Shown: positions 50,403 through 59,588, numbered from the stretch's first letter. The stretch: 64,000 nucleotides of DNA from Arthrobacter sp. ISL-72 (GCF_018613755.1 NZ_JAGGPP010000004.1:1-64000), one strand, 5' to 3'. Numbers and translations are program-made. Notes: generated from the letters alone by a model not told the origin.

Positions 50403-51515
50403 TCATGGCGTCAAAAGCTCCATGATGCGCCCCAGTCCCCGCTGCAGCCGCGCCGGCAGGCCTTCCGCGGCGGGTGCGGCATTGCCGGCCGCACCCGGGT
50501 CAGCGGCTCCCTCGACGCTGCCCGCCGGGGTGGTGGATCCCGCGCGAACCAGCTCGGAGATGCCGTCGTCGGCCGCGGCCGACGGCAGGTCCGAAATGTA
50601 AGTGAACGTGACGCCGGGGGCCTGGTAGATGGCCCGCCACGGGGCGGAAGCGTTGATCCACAGGGACCCCGGCGCTGCTGCACCGCCGTCGGACGGCGCA
50701 GGTACAAACCCGTCATCCGAGGCCGGATGGCCGGTCAGGATATTGGTGGGCGAAGACACCGGCACCGAGGCTGATGACCCGCCCGCAGGGCTTGCCGCAG
50801 CGTGCTGTTCCAGGACAGTGGCGAAATGCGTTCCGTCCGTCAGCCTCAGTTCGAGGACGCCCTGCCCCGCGACCGCCTCCCGTCGGGCCCAAAGCACGTG
50901 GAATCCCATCCCGTGCAGTTCCGGGCAGGACCATCCCTGCGTGCGGAGCTCCTCGAGATCCGCTGAGGTCAGCATTCCGGCCGCGCCCAGGGACCCCGCA
51001 CTCTGGGACCCTGCATCCAGGGATACGGTCCCGGGCAAGGGCTGCAGTCCGAAGGCGGCCTCCTGCTGGAACGCCGGCGCCGAAGCACCTGCCGCCACAG
51101 GCCGGGGATCGCCGGCGAGGAAGTAGGCTGCAGCGGTCGCCACACCGGCGGCGGCCACAGCACCGCCTGCCGCCAGGCCCAGCGCTTTCAGGGCCGACGA
51201 TGCAGTGCCGTAGTTCCCCGTGCCGTGGTTCCCTGTGCCGTTGCTCGCTGCCGCGGTGTTCGACGCCTGAGGTGCAGCGTGCGCCGCGGCGAGCTCCTGG
51301 GTCCTCGCCAGCAGCCTGGCCGTGAAGTCATCGCTGGCGGCCGGGATGGCCGCGTTGCGCATGCGCTCAAGATACTGCCGCTGACGCCATTGAAGGGACC
51401 TGCATTCGGGGCAGGATTCCACATGCGCAGTGCTGCGCCCGCGCCTGCCCCGCGGCAGGAATCCACGAGTGCAGTTGCCGCCAAGGCCACTCAGCAGCTT
51501 TCTCAGCCGACCCAT
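50403..51515 (-). CDS. Anti-sigma factor-like zinc-finger protein with large outer domain
   Basis: This encodes 370 residues, starting 8 bp after sigE. The N-terminal 40 residues carry a zinc-finger motif HVESCPECRSL (HxxxCxxC) as in anti-sigma factors that trap SigE. Residues 100-130 include one membrane helix (LKALGLAAGGAVAAAGVATA, AAYFLAG). The remaining 230 residues are outside the cell, Ser/Gly/Ala-rich, with ELRTQGWSCPELHGMGFHVL, GVLELRLTDGTHFATVLEQH and PWRAIYQAPGVTFTYISDLP resembling a MucB/RseB-like lipoprotein-sensing domain. The large outer domain is more than the mycobacterial RseA has. It should repress SigE until envelope stress. Confidence 0.85.
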   Translation of the reverse strand: MGRLRKLLSGLGGNCTRGFLPRGRRGRSTAHVESCPECRSLQWRQRQYLERMRNAAIPAASDDFTARLLARTQELAAAHAAPQASNTAAASNGTGNHGTGNYGTASSALKALGLAAGGAVAAAGVATAAAYFLAGDPRPVAAGASAPAFQQEAAFGLQPLPGTVSLDAGSQSAGSLGAAGMLTSADLEELRTQGWSCPELHGMGFHVLWARREAVAGQGVLELRLTDGTHFATVLEQHAAASPAGGSSASVPVSSPTNILTGHPASDDGFVPAPSDGGAAAPGSLWINASAPWRAIYQAPGVTFTYISDLPSAAADDGISELVRAGSTTPAGSVEGAADPGAAGNAAPAAEGLPARLQRGLGRIMELLTP

Positions 51516-51523
51516 GGAGCCGA

Positions 51524-52153
51524 TCAGAGGATGCCGGCGATGCGGGGCATCTTAAGGCGCGGCTTGAGGGACTGCCTGGCGCGCGGATCGCGGTGCGCCA
51601 GCTTCTCGCGGAGCATTGTGCGGCCGCGGTGGATGCGGGACCGCACGGTGCCGAGTTTGACGCCGAGCGCTTCGGCCACCTCGTCGTAGGACAGGCCTTC
51701 GAGGTCACAGAGGACGACGGCGGCCCGGAAGTCCGGGGGCAGTTCCTCGAGGGCGGCCTGCACATCGAGGTCCAGGTTGTTGAATTCAAAGCTCTGTTCC
51801 GGGCCCGGCTCCCGTCCGGGCAACCGTGATTCGGCGTCCTCGGCAAGGGCGTCGAAGCGGATGCGGCTCTTGCGCCGTGCCTGGTCCAGGAAGAGGTTGG
51901 TGGTGATGCGGTGGAGCCAGCCATCGAGCGTTCCGGGCTTGAAGTTCTCCAGCGACCGGAAGACGCGGACGAACACCTCCTGGGTGAGGTCCTCGGCGTC
52001 GTACTTGTTGCCCGTCAACCGGTAGGCAAGGCGGTAAACCTTGGCGGAGTGGTTCGTGACCACTTCCTCCCACGTCGGCCTGACCCACTCGGCTTCCGAC
52101 TGGGCCACCGGACCTTCACTTGCCGGGACAGGTGCCACAACTGATGCTGACAT
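51524..52153 (-). CDS. sigE: ECF sigma factor (SigE/RpoE-type)
   Basis: This encodes 209 residues. Region 2 reads [20 protein letters not shown] then [40 protein letters not shown]. Region 4 reads [56 protein letters not shown], the DNA-binding helix-turn-helix. The N-terminal 25 residues are a variable leader and the C-terminal 20 are basic. Members in actinobacteria respond to surface stress and are held by a zinc-finger anti-sigma factor; the paired gene follows 8 bp later. Autoregulation through its own promoter is likely but not seen directly. Confidence 0.92.
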   Translation of the reverse strand: MSASVVAPVPASEGPVAQSEAEWVRPTWEEVVTNHSAKVYRLAYRLTGNKYDAEDLTQEVFVRVFRSLENFKPGTLDGWLHRITTNLFLDQARRKSRIRFDALAEDAESRLPGREPGPEQSFEFNNLDLDVQAALEELPPDFRAAVVLCDLEGLSYDEVAEALGVKLGTVRSRIHRGRTMLREKLAHRDPRARQSLKPRLKMPRIAGIL

Positions 52154-52454
52154 CGTCCACTCCCCTCGTGGATGGTACTAACGCCTGGACTGGTGCTGAC
52201 ACCAGTGCTTCGACGCCGATCACCGTCTTGGATGAGCGGATAACCATCATTTCAAATTTGGCTGGGAATTTCCTGACTATCCGTGGCCTTCAGCCTTGGG
52301 CGGAAACCCCGCTGGCGACCCATTCCCGGACGGGTGGTCCACGTCACATCGGCGGACAGCCACAGCTTGCCGCGCCGTCACCTCCGGGCCGGGCACCCCC
52401 GGACACAGTACGCTGTTAGAAACAATCCCCCTGCCGCCCAGAAAGCGAATCCTC

Positions 52455-53087
52455 ATGAGCGCCGATAAGTCCACGAGCTGGTCCTATGCAGAAGATCTGC
52501 CTGCCGAGGATGAAGTCCTGCTGCACGCTCGCGAGCGCTCCTTTGAGCTGGGCGTGACTCCGGTCGGGCCGGGCGTGGGAGCAGTCCTGACCGTCCTGGC
52601 GGCAGCTTCGAAGGCCCAGACCGCTGTGGAAATCGGCACCGGGGCGGGAGTGTCCGGCGTCTGCCTGCTGCGCGGGCTCGGCCCGCAGGCGGTCCTCACC
52701 ACCATCGACGTCGACGTGGAACACCTCAGGGCTGCGCGGGAGGCCTTCCAGGAGGCGGGAAGCCCCGCCAACCGCACGCGCACCATCTCCGGCCGCGCCG
52801 GAGACGTCCTCCCCCGGCTGACCGACAGCGCGTACGACCTCGTGTTCATCGACGCCGACAAGTCGGGCATCCCGGGATACGTCGAGCAGGCCATCCGGCT
52901 TCTGAAGCGCGGCGGCCTCCTGATCGTCAACGACGCCCTGGACAAGGACCGGGTGTCAAACCCGGCGGCCCGGGATTCCACCACAGTGGTGCTTCGCCAG
53001 GTAGGCAAGGCAATCCGCGACGACGACCGCTTGGCCTCCGCGATGCTGCCCACCGGGGATGGGCTGCTGGTCGCGGTCAAAAAGTAA
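52455..53087 (+). CDS. O-methyltransferase (class I, catechol/CoA-type)
   Basis: ATG at 52455 gives 210 residues; the frame upstream lacks family sequence. Motifs are WSYAEDLPAEDEVLLHARER near the N-terminus, GPGVGAVLTVLAAASKAQTA VEIGTGAGVSGVCLLRG (in two pieces; SAM motif I is EIGTGAGVSG), AVLTTIDVDVEHLRAAREAF (acidic ribose binder), SAYDLVFIDADKSGIPGYVE (metal-binding Asp) and GGLLIVNDALDKDRVSNPAA. It matches the widespread actinobacterial O-methyltransferase family-3 protein (Rv1220c-like), which sits beside sigE in mycobacteria as well. Its substrate is unknown. It is divergent from sigE. Confidence 0.9.
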   Translation: MSADKSTSWSYAEDLPAEDEVLLHARERSFELGVTPVGPGVGAVLTVLAAASKAQTAVEIGTGAGVSGVCLLRGLGPQAVLTTIDVDVEHLRAAREAFQEAGSPANRTRTISGRAGDVLPRLTDSAYDLVFIDADKSGIPGYVEQAIRLLKRGGLLIVNDALDKDRVSNPAARDSTTVVLRQVGKAIRDDDRLASAMLPTGDGLLVAVKK

Positions 53088-53133
53088 GGCCGGGTCCGCA
53101 GCCTGACGGCCGCGGGCCCAGCCCCAGCAAGAT

Positions 53134-53301
53134 CTATTCAGTAACGCCGACGAGGCATTCCCTGAGGTTTGCCGCCTCTGCTGCGTTCAGTTCGACCACA
53201 AGCCGCCCCCCGCCTTCGAGCGGCACACGCATGATCAGGCTGCGGCCCTCTTTGGTTACTTCCATAGGGCCGTCGCCGGTGCGTGGTTTCATAGCCGCCA
53301 T
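53134..53301 (-). CDS. DUF3117 protein
   Basis: ATG at 53301 gives 55 residues: MAAMKPRTGDGPMEVTKEGR, then SLIMRVPLEGGGRLVVELNA and AEAANLRECLVGVTE. This is the very strongly conserved actinobacterial DUF3117, also known from mycobacteria. It has strands around IMRVPLEGGGRLVVEL and a C-terminal helix. GGGGAT near the start serves as ribosome binding site. Its function is unknown. It usually lies near sigE, as here. Confidence 0.93.
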   Translation of the reverse strand: MAAMKPRTGDGPMEVTKEGRSLIMRVPLEGGGRLVVELNAAEAANLRECLVGVTE

Positions 53302-53564
53302 GAGGAAAATCCCCTCCAATAGTCCCAGGACCTACCAGCCCGGGCGGGCTGTGGCCGCGTCGTCAATCAAGCCGCTATGGCGGCCCAGCAGCTGCCGCCA
53401 TGACTGAACAGTGTTGAATGCAAAGCTCGATGGTTAATGCAAAGCTCGATGCAATTTGTTCATGCTTAATCCCTATTATCCTGTAATTACCCGCGTGTAG
53501 CTAATTGATGGATTTTCTTCATCGCTTGGAAAATTGCGCCCGCCGTCATAGCGCCCCCGCCCGC
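53302..53564. other. Intergenic region
   Basis: This 263-bp stretch is AT-richer than its surroundings. An imperfect direct repeat occurs near 53418-53450 (GCAAAGCTCGATGG and GCAAAGCTCGATGC). The promoter of DUF3117 should lie here. No gene is seen. Confidence 0.5.
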
Positions 53565-54851
53565 TCAGGGCGGATAGTCTCCCCCGCCGGGCAGCGGAGC
53601 CCACGCCCATAGCCACACAATCCAGACAATCTGCAACAGCAGGAACATGGTGACCACGGCACCGCGGTATGCCCGTGAACGCGAGATCAGGGCCGCGCTC
53701 AGCGCCAGCGGAAAGAGCGGCAGCAGCATCCGGAAGGTGCTGGTCTGCGGGTGCAGGAAAACCAGCAGGTAACCCATGTAGCAAACGCACCAGAGCCGCA
53801 GTTCGGTCCCGAGCGCCACCACCGGCGCCGACGTCAGGAAAAGACCGAACAGGGCCACAAACACAAAGGGAGCCAGCACGCCCAGCACGGGGCCAAAAAG
53901 CTGGATCCCGGTGTCGAACCACGGTTTAAAGGGCACCAGATCATGGCCGCGCCAGACGGTCTCCGTCTTCGTATACGCCGCGGGATCTCCGGTCACTGCC
54001 CATGCTATGGCGGGCCATAGCAGTGCGCTGAGTCCGCTCACGACGGTCAGGGCCGCCAGGGTTACAAGCTCGCGTCCGCTGTGCGGCAGCCTCGGCTTTC
54101 TGCCCTGAGCGGCTGGACGGCTTCGCTGCCACAGCCGGTAGACCAAGAGCATTCCCACCATGGCGGCGAAGGGCACGCCAGTTGGCCGGGAGAGGCACAT
54201 CAGGACGACCACCGGCATCGCCCACAGATAGCGCCGCTGAACCACCAGGAGCAGTGCCGACGCCAGCAGCAGGAGGTTCAGGGATTCGGCATAGGGCACC
54301 TGCAGGATGGCGGCAACGGGGAACGTGGAAAAGAAGACCGCCGCCCACATTGCCGTGCAGTGGCCGGCCTGATGGCGGAAGAGGCAATACGCCACAAGGG
54401 CGGCACCGAGCCCGGCAGCCATCGCGATGAAGGTCAGGGCCACCGCCGGGGGCAGGCCAGTCACCGCCGCGACTGCCCGCCCCAGCATCGGGAACAGCGC
54501 GTAGAAGGCCCACGCGTTCTCCTGAACGTTCCCGCTTTCGTCCACGGGAAGCTGGCTCGGGTAGCCGTTCTGGGCCACCTCGCCGTACCAGCGGGCGTCC
54601 CAGATGTTGATGAAGTGCCAGTAATCAGGCTTGGGCGGGAACCAAGGGTTGACGCCCTGGTGCACGGCCGCCGCCATGAAAATGCAGGCGCTGACTATGC
54701 GGGCGGCCGTATATGCGCACGCAACCTGCGCCCACCACGGCCACCTCGCGGCCCGCGCGGCCGCCGTTCCCAGGCTTCTCCGCACCAAACCGGTCAGCCC
54801 GCGGCGGCTTTCCGGGAGCGCCCGGCCGGCGGACGTGTCCGGTCGGCTCAA
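53565..54851 (-). CDS. Integral membrane mannosyltransferase (PIG-V-like)
   Basis: This 428-residue protein has a basic N-terminal 40 residues and about ten hydrophobic segments. The PIG-V-like features are DARWYGEVAQNGYPSQLPVD (the acidic WDxxWY-type motif near residue 90 facing outside), NAWAFYALFPMLGRAVAAVT, PYAESLNLLLLASALLLVVQ (Ser/Asn-rich loop), LSRPTGVPFAAMVGMLLVYR (RPTG). Such enzymes transfer mannose from polyprenyl-phosphate-mannose outside the membrane, for lipoglycan or protein glycosylation. It overlaps the DivIVA-like gene upstream by 4 bp. Confidence 0.85.
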   Translation of the reverse strand: MSRPDTSAGRALPESRRGLTGLVRRSLGTAAARAARWPWWAQVACAYTAARIVSACIFMAAAVHQGVNPWFPPKPDYWHFINIWDARWYGEVAQNGYPSQLPVDESGNVQENAWAFYALFPMLGRAVAAVTGLPPAVALTFIAMAAGLGAALVAYCLFRHQAGHCTAMWAAVFFSTFPVAAILQVPYAESLNLLLLASALLLVVQRRYLWAMPVVVLMCLSRPTGVPFAAMVGMLLVYRLWQRSRPAAQGRKPRLPHSGRELVTLAALTVVSGLSALLWPAIAWAVTGDPAAYTKTETVWRGHDLVPFKPWFDTGIQLFGPVLGVLAPFVFVALFGLFLTSAPVVALGTELRLWCVCYMGYLLVFLHPQTSTFRMLLPLFPLALSAALISRSRAYRGAVVTMFLLLQIVWIVWLWAWAPLPGGGDYPP

Positions 54852-55207
54852 GACACGCTCTCCCCCGGCTGCGCGTGGGCACGGAGTTCCGCCCTCAGCC
54901 GCTCAATTTCGCGGTCCTTGGCGGCAAGCTGATCACGGAGGTCGTCCAGCACCTGATCAACCTGGTCCATACGGTAACCGCGCAGCCCGAGGGAAAATCG
55001 GACGCGGTCGACGTCGGCAGGTGTGGCCTCGGCAGGAAGCAGCACGGGCGGCAGCGAGGCCACCGGTTCATCAAAGCCGTCCAAAAGCGCCGCGTCCCCG
55101 GACCGCCGGCGCCGGAAAATGCCCGACGCGGAATCAGCTCCGAAGAACAATGCGGCGCCGATCAGCGCGATGGCGAGGAAGATCAGGAAGAAACTCACAG
55201 GACCCAT
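54848..55207 (-). CDS. DivIVA-domain membrane protein
   Basis: This 119-residue protein has an N-terminal anchor (GPVSFFLIFLAIALIGAALF), a linker with ADSASGIFRRRRSGDAALLD, then the DivIVA-like part VDRVRFSLGLRGYRMDQVDQ, VLDDLRDQLAAKDREIERLR, a FSxxxRGYxxxQVDxxL motif followed by a coiled coil. DivIVA (Wag31) proteins mark cell poles and septa in actinobacteria. Members of this short anchored type are of unknown role. Its stop overlaps the glycosyltransferase start, which suggests the enzyme may be localised by it (inference). Confidence 0.88.
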   Translation of the reverse strand: MGPVSFFLIFLAIALIGAALFFGADSASGIFRRRRSGDAALLDGFDEPVASLPPVLLPAEATPADVDRVRFSLGLRGYRMDQVDQVLDDLRDQLAAKDREIERLRAELRAHAQPGESVS

Positions 55208-55230
55208 CGTGCCAGACGCCGCCGCACCCG

Positions 55231-56061
55231 CTATTCCGGACGCTGGTTCCCGTTCGGTGCGCCCCCCGCACCGTTGCTGGTGCCATCCACCGGCGACGGG
55301 CGGATGGCACCGTGGATGACGAGGTCCACAGCGTGTGCCGGCTCGTCGACCACCTGGATGAGGTCAAGGTCCTTCTCGGAAATCATGCCCTCCTCCACCA
55401 GCGTGCCCCGGATCCACTCGAGCATCGGCCCCCAGAAGGCGGCGCCGAGCAGCACGATGGGGAACGACGTGACTTTCCGGGTCTGGACCAGGACCATGGC
55501 CTCAAAGAGCTCGTCCAGGGTGCCCAGCCCGCCCGGCAGCACGATGAAGCCCTGGGCATATTTCACGAACATGGTCTTCCGCGCAAAGAAGTAACGGAAG
55601 TTGATGCCCAGGTCCACCCACTGGTTCAGCCCCTGCTCAAAGGGAAGCTCGATGCCGAGGCCCACGGAGACCCCGTTGCCTTGAACGGCGCCCTTGTTCG
55701 CGGCTTCCATCGAGCCAGGCCCGCCGCCGGTAATGACGGCCACACCGGCTTCGGCCAGTTTGCGGCCCACTTCAACACCGAGCTCGTAGTAGACGGAACC
55801 GGGCTTGGTACGGGCGGAACCGAACACGCTGACAGCCGGCCCCAGGTCCGCGAGCGCTCCGAAGCCCTCCACGAACTCGCTTTGGATCCGCAGCACGCGC
55901 CACGGATCCGTATGGACGAACTGCCCGGGGCCTTTGGTGTCCAGCAGATGCTGGTCAGACATCTCCACAGCCGCCTGTTTGCGGCGAAGCTCCAGCGGAC
56001 CCTTGTGACGGGTGGCAATGGGAGGTGCTGTAGTTGCTGAAGGCTGCGGATCGGTACTCAT
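55231..56061 (-). CDS. LOG-family (TIGR00730) Rossmann-fold protein
   Basis: This encodes 276 residues. After a variable 60-residue N-terminus the core reads [40 protein letters not shown] and [20 protein letters not shown], with the two family motifs GGGxGxMxA and PGGxGTxxE. These belong to LOG enzymes (5'-monophosphate phosphoribohydrolase, releasing nitrogen bases or cytokinin-like adenines). The last 70 residues are extra and end in a Gly/Asn-rich region. It lies upstream of the DivIVA-like and mannosyltransferase genes, 23 bp apart, and is probably in the same operon. Confidence 0.9.
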   Translation of the reverse strand: MSTDPQPSATTAPPIATRHKGPLELRRKQAAVEMSDQHLLDTKGPGQFVHTDPWRVLRIQSEFVEGFGALADLGPAVSVFGSARTKPGSVYYELGVEVGRKLAEAGVAVITGGGPGSMEAANKGAVQGNGVSVGLGIELPFEQGLNQWVDLGINFRYFFARKTMFVKYAQGFIVLPGGLGTLDELFEAMVLVQTRKVTSFPIVLLGAAFWGPMLEWIRGTLVEEGMISEKDLDLIQVVDEPAHAVDLVIHGAIRPSPVDGTSNGAGGAPNGNQRPE

Positions 56062-56225
56062 CCACCAAGGCTAGCGCGGTTCCACCGGCACGCCACCACC
56101 GCGTGGCCGATCCTATGGACTGCGGCTCGCAGCCCGCTGACCTGCAGGTATCTCTTGAATCACGATCTGTAGGAACTTGGAGTGATTGGCGTCATAAGTG
56201 GCTAATGTTCGCTAGATTCTCTCTT

Positions 56226-56981
56226 ATGACTACTCAAGTGCCCGGCGATTCGCTCGTCTCCCTGAAAGCCGTGAATAAGCACTACGGCCAGTTGCACGTA
56301 CTCAAGGACATCAACCTTAACGTCCGCAAGGGCGAAGTTGTCGTGGTCATCGGGCCGTCAGGTTCCGGTAAGTCCACGCTCTGCCGGGCCATCAACCGCC
56401 TGGAGACTATCGATGACGGCAAAATCGCCATCGACGGTAAGGAACTGCCGGAGGAAGGCAAGGAACTCGCCAAGCTGCGTGCCGACGTCGGAATGGTCTT
56501 CCAGTCCTTCAATCTCTTCGCGCACAAGACGATCCTGGAAAACGTCACCCTTGGCCCCATCAAGGTAAAGGGCATGTCCAAGGGGCAGGCGGACAAGGAC
56601 GCCATGGCGCTCCTGGAACGCGTGGGCGTGGGACACCAGGCGCCGAAGCTTCCGGCCCAGCTCTCCGGCGGCCAGCAGCAGCGTGTGGCGATTGCCCGCG
56701 CCTTGGCCATGAAGCCGAAGGTGATGCTGTTCGACGAGCCCACCTCGGCACTTGACCCGGAAATGATCAACGAAGTCCTTGACGTCATGATCCAGCTGGC
56801 CAAGGAAGGCATGACCATGGTCGTCGTGACCCACGAGATGGGCTTCGCCCGCAAGGCCGCCGACCGCGTCGTGTTCATGGCCGACGGCCAGATCGTCGAG
56901 GACTCCACGCCTGAAGAGTTCTTCACGAACCCGCAGAGCAACCGCGCCAAGGACTTCCTGTCCAAGCTCCTCACTCACTGA
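56226..56981 (+). CDS. gluA: Glutamate-type amino acid ABC transporter ATP-binding protein
   Basis: This encodes 251 residues from ATG 56226. The ATPase has Walker [21 protein letters not shown], signature [20 protein letters not shown], Walker [21 protein letters not shown] and the switch His in [20 protein letters not shown]. Homology class is polar amino acid (glutamate/glutamine, GluA/GlnQ) uptake. A long open frame reaching further up is non-coding. It is the first gene of a gluABCD operon that continues with the binding protein and two permeases. The substrate is inferred as glutamate from this gene order as in Corynebacterium. Confidence 0.93.
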   Translation: MTTQVPGDSLVSLKAVNKHYGQLHVLKDINLNVRKGEVVVVIGPSGSGKSTLCRAINRLETIDDGKIAIDGKELPEEGKELAKLRADVGMVFQSFNLFAHKTILENVTLGPIKVKGMSKGQADKDAMALLERVGVGHQAPKLPAQLSGGQQQRVAIARALAMKPKVMLFDEPTSALDPEMINEVLDVMIQLAKEGMTMVVVTHEMGFARKAADRVVFMADGQIVEDSTPEEFFTNPQSNRAKDFLSKLLTH

Positions 56982-57050
56982 TCACCCGAGACCGCACCTA
57001 CTCATTTCGCACCCAGGCCACTACCGTGGCCGCCAATGAAAGGAAATGTC

Positions 57051-57938
57051 ATGAAGGCATTTTTGACCCGACGGAAGTCCTTTGTGGTTGCAGCATCGGC
57101 AGCTCTCGCGCTGACCTTGAGCGCCTGCGGCGGGGGCGGCGGCGGCACCACCAGTAACCCCAGCGTCGCCGAAAAGCCGAGCTTCGCGGCCGGCAGCACC
57201 ATGGAGAAGCTCGCCTCTGCCGGAACGATCAAGATCGGCACCAAGTACGACCAGCCGCTGTTCGGCCAGGTGGGCCTGGACGGCAAGCCGGTCGGCTTCG
57301 ACGTCGAGATCGGCAAGCTGGTTGCCGCGAAGCTGGGCATTCCGGCGGACAAGATCGAGTGGTCCGAGACCGTGTCGGCCAACCGCGAACCCTTCATCGA
57401 ACAGGGCAAGGTGGACTTGGTAATCGCCACTTACACCATCAACGACAAGCGCAAGCAGGTTGTCAGCTTCGCCGGACCGTACTACGAAGCCGGACAGGCA
57501 CTTATGGTCAACAAGGACAATGACACCATCAAGAAGCCGGAGGACGTCGCCGGCAAGAAGGTCTGCTCCGTGACGGGCTCCACCCCTGCCGCCACCATCG
57601 TGGACAAGTACAAGGCCGTGCTGGTGCCGGCCGCGACGTACTCCGCATGCCTGGAGCCGCTGCGGAACAAGCAGGTTGAAGCAATCACCACGGACAACGT
57701 CATCCTCGCCGGTTTTGTGGACAAGGAGCCGGATGCCTTCAAGCTGGCTTCGGATGAAACCTTCACCAAGGAGCCCTACGGCATCGGCCTGAAGAAGGAC
57801 GACACCGTTTTCCGCAACTGGATCAACGACCAGCTGGAAGAGTTCGGCAAGGACGGATCGTACAAGAAGGCCTGGGAAGCAACCGCCGGCTCCGTCATCA
57901 AGACTGCCCCGGAACTCCCGACCATCAACCGTTACTAA
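57051..57938 (+). CDS. gluB: Glutamate-binding lipoprotein
   Basis: ATG 57051 (AAAGGAAATGTC before it) is preferred over ATG 57036. The product has 295 residues. The signal peptide (AASAALALTLSAC) ends in a lipobox with the lipidated Cys about residue 25, followed by a Gly-rich linker. The binding-protein fold shows AGTIKIGTKYDQPLFGQVGL, GKPVGFDVEIGKLVAAKLG, VDLVIATYTINDKRKQVVSF, AGPYYEAGQALMVNKDN, PYGIGLKKDDTVFRNWIND, the pattern of polar amino acid binding proteins. It binds substrate outside the membrane. A terminator-like hairpin follows the gene. Confidence 0.92.
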   Translation: MKAFLTRRKSFVVAASAALALTLSACGGGGGGTTSNPSVAEKPSFAAGSTMEKLASAGTIKIGTKYDQPLFGQVGLDGKPVGFDVEIGKLVAAKLGIPADKIEWSETVSANREPFIEQGKVDLVIATYTINDKRKQVVSFAGPYYEAGQALMVNKDNDTIKKPEDVAGKKVCSVTGSTPAATIVDKYKAVLVPAATYSACLEPLRNKQVEAITTDNVILAGFVDKEPDAFKLASDETFTKEPYGIGLKKDDTVFRNWINDQLEEFGKDGSYKKAWEATAGSVIKTAPELPTINRY

Positions 57939-57946
57939 TTACCGAC

Positions 57947-58000
57947 GGCGGTTGCCGGGTCAGCTGCTCCGTGCAGCCCCGGCAACCGCCACTCCTTTTT
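57947..58000 (+). terminator. Terminator-like hairpin between gluB and gluC
   Basis: GGCGGTTGCCGGG (57947-57959) pairs perfectly with CCCGGCAACCGCC (57978-57990). An inner GCTGC/GCAGC stem extends it, and a T-run (CTTTTT) follows at 57995-58000. It should stop part of transcription, leaving gluA and gluB in excess over the permeases. The gluC gene starts 32 bp later. Confidence 0.85.
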
Positions 58001-58031
58001 CGCCCGCCTACGCCCAGAGCCGAAGGATCCT

Positions 58032-58682
58032 ATGGACGTCATCATCGAAAACCTCCCGTTATATTGGGAAGGCCTTCTCCGCACCCTTTTCCTGTCTGTC
58101 GTCTCCGGGATCATCGCGCTGGTACTCGGGACCTTCCTGGCCGCAGCCCGTGTCTCCCCCGTGGCCGCCCTCCGCGGCTTCAGCACGGTCTATGTGGAAG
58201 TTCTCCGGAACACTCCCTTGACCATTGCGTTCTTTTTCGCGGCGATCGTCCTGCCCCGCCTCGGCGTGACTTTCGAGCAGTTCGAAGTGGCCGCCATCAT
58301 CGCCCTTAGCGCCTACACGTCGGCCTTCATTGCCGAAGCTGTCCGTTCCGGCGTCAACAGCGTGCCGGTCGGCCAGGCTGAAGCAGCGCGCAGCATTGGC
58401 ATGAAGTTCGGCCAGGTGCTGTCACTCATCATCCTGCCGCAGGCCCTCAGGACGGTCATCCCGCCGATGATCAACATCCTGATTGCCCTCGTGAAGAACT
58501 CCTCGGTTGCGGGCGCATTCTTCGTCCTGGAACTGTTCGGCTATGGCCGCCAAATGGCCAACGCCAACGGAGACCAGGTCATGGCCGTGCTGCTGGGCGT
58601 GGCGTTCTTCTATCTGCTCCTCACCGTTCCGCTGGGCATCCTCGCCAGCACGGTGGAGCGAAAGGTGGCGATTGCCCGATGA
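58032..58682 (+). CDS. gluC: Glutamate-type ABC transporter permease
   Basis: This 216-residue membrane protein has about five membrane segments. Near residue 110 the ATPase-contact loop reads SVPVGQAEAARSIGMKFGQV with the EAA-G pattern; nearby are VYVEVLRNTPLTIAFFFAAI and AYTSAFIAEAVRSGVNSVPV, both typical of HisMQ-type amino acid permeases. The stop overlaps gluD by 4 bp, so the two permeases are translationally coupled. It forms a heterodimer with gluD. Confidence 0.92.
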   Translation: MDVIIENLPLYWEGLLRTLFLSVVSGIIALVLGTFLAAARVSPVAALRGFSTVYVEVLRNTPLTIAFFFAAIVLPRLGVTFEQFEVAAIIALSAYTSAFIAEAVRSGVNSVPVGQAEAARSIGMKFGQVLSLIILPQALRTVIPPMINILIALVKNSSVAGAFFVLELFGYGRQMANANGDQVMAVLLGVAFFYLLLTVPLGILASTVERKVAIAR

Positions 58683-59518
58683 GTTCAGTCCTTTACGATG
58701 TTCCCGGCCCCAAGGCGCGCCGGGTATCCCTGATCGGTTCGGTGATCGGGTCAGTCCTGATCATTGGACTGCTCGCCTGGATCATTATGACCCTCGCCCA
58801 GCAGGGCATCTTCGAAGGACGCCGCTGGGCGATCTTCACCCGCGGGGATGTCTGGATGCTGCTCGGCAACGGCATCGGGGCCACGCTCAGCGCGGCCGCC
58901 ATTGCTGCGGTCATCGCCTTCCCGCTGGGCCTGATGCTCTGCCTGCTGCGGATCTCCCTGGTTCCCTGGATCCGGATCCCCACCCGGGTGGTCCTCGAGT
59001 TCCTGCGCGGCATGCCGGTTGTCCTGATGATGCTGTTCGTCCTGCTGGTGTTCGGCACCAGTTCCTTCATCGCCGTGGTGGCCGGCCTCGTGCTGTACAA
59101 CGCGGCCATCTTCGCGGAGATCCTCCGAGCCGGCATCCAGTCACTGCCCAAGGGACAGCGGGAGGCCGGCCTGACAATCGGTTTGACCAGCTTCCAGTCC
59201 CGGATGCTCATCGAGCTGCCCCAGGCCGTCCGCCGCATGATGCCCTCACTGGTGGCCCAGCTGGTGGTGCTGCTGAAGGACACCTCTCTCGGATACATCG
59301 TGGCGTACGGCGAACTGCTCCGTGCCGTGCAGGTCATGGCGGACTTCCTGGGCAACGCCTACCTGTTCCCCATCTTCTTTGTGGCCGCCGCCATCTACAT
59401 TGCGATCAACATCTGCGTTTCCCGCTTGGCAGTGTGGATCGAGCGCCGCGGCTCCAAGAAGGCCGCCGGCGGCGTGGCCAAGGCTGAAGCCGCCGCTGTT
59501 GAGACTGCCGCCAAGTAA
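58679..59518 (+). CDS. gluD: Glutamate-type ABC transporter permease
   Basis: This 279-residue partner of gluC has an extra 60-residue N-terminal region with one helix (LIGSVIGSVLIIGLLAWIIM). The transporter core includes VLEFLRGMPVVLMMLFVLLV, FAEILRAGIQSLPKGQREAG and LTIGLTSFQSRMLIELPQAV (the EAA loop). The C-terminus is Ala/Lys-rich and cytoplasmic (KKAAGGVAKAEAAAVETAAK). The longer form is typical of GluD in corynebacteria and Arthrobacter. The strong terminator at 59535-59566 ends the operon. Confidence 0.92.
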   Translation: MSSVLYDVPGPKARRVSLIGSVIGSVLIIGLLAWIIMTLAQQGIFEGRRWAIFTRGDVWMLLGNGIGATLSAAAIAAVIAFPLGLMLCLLRISLVPWIRIPTRVVLEFLRGMPVVLMMLFVLLVFGTSSFIAVVAGLVLYNAAIFAEILRAGIQSLPKGQREAGLTIGLTSFQSRMLIELPQAVRRMMPSLVAQLVVLLKDTSLGYIVAYGELLRAVQVMADFLGNAYLFPIFFVAAAIYIAINICVSRLAVWIERRGSKKAAGGVAKAEAAAVETAAK

Positions 59519-59534
59519 ATCCCGGCAAGCAAAA

Positions 59535-59566
59535 GGAGGGCCGGATCCGCCAGGATCCGGCCCTCC
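59535..59566. terminator. Strong bidirectional hairpin terminator
   Basis: A perfect 14-bp stem, GGAGGGCCGGATCC with GGATCCGGCCCTCC, closes a GCCA loop. AAAA precedes it, giving a T-run for the minus strand; the plus strand has no long T-run. It separates the convergent gluD and dapE genes. Confidence 0.9.
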
Positions 59567-59588
59567 TGCGTCCCCCGGGTGCCGCTGG

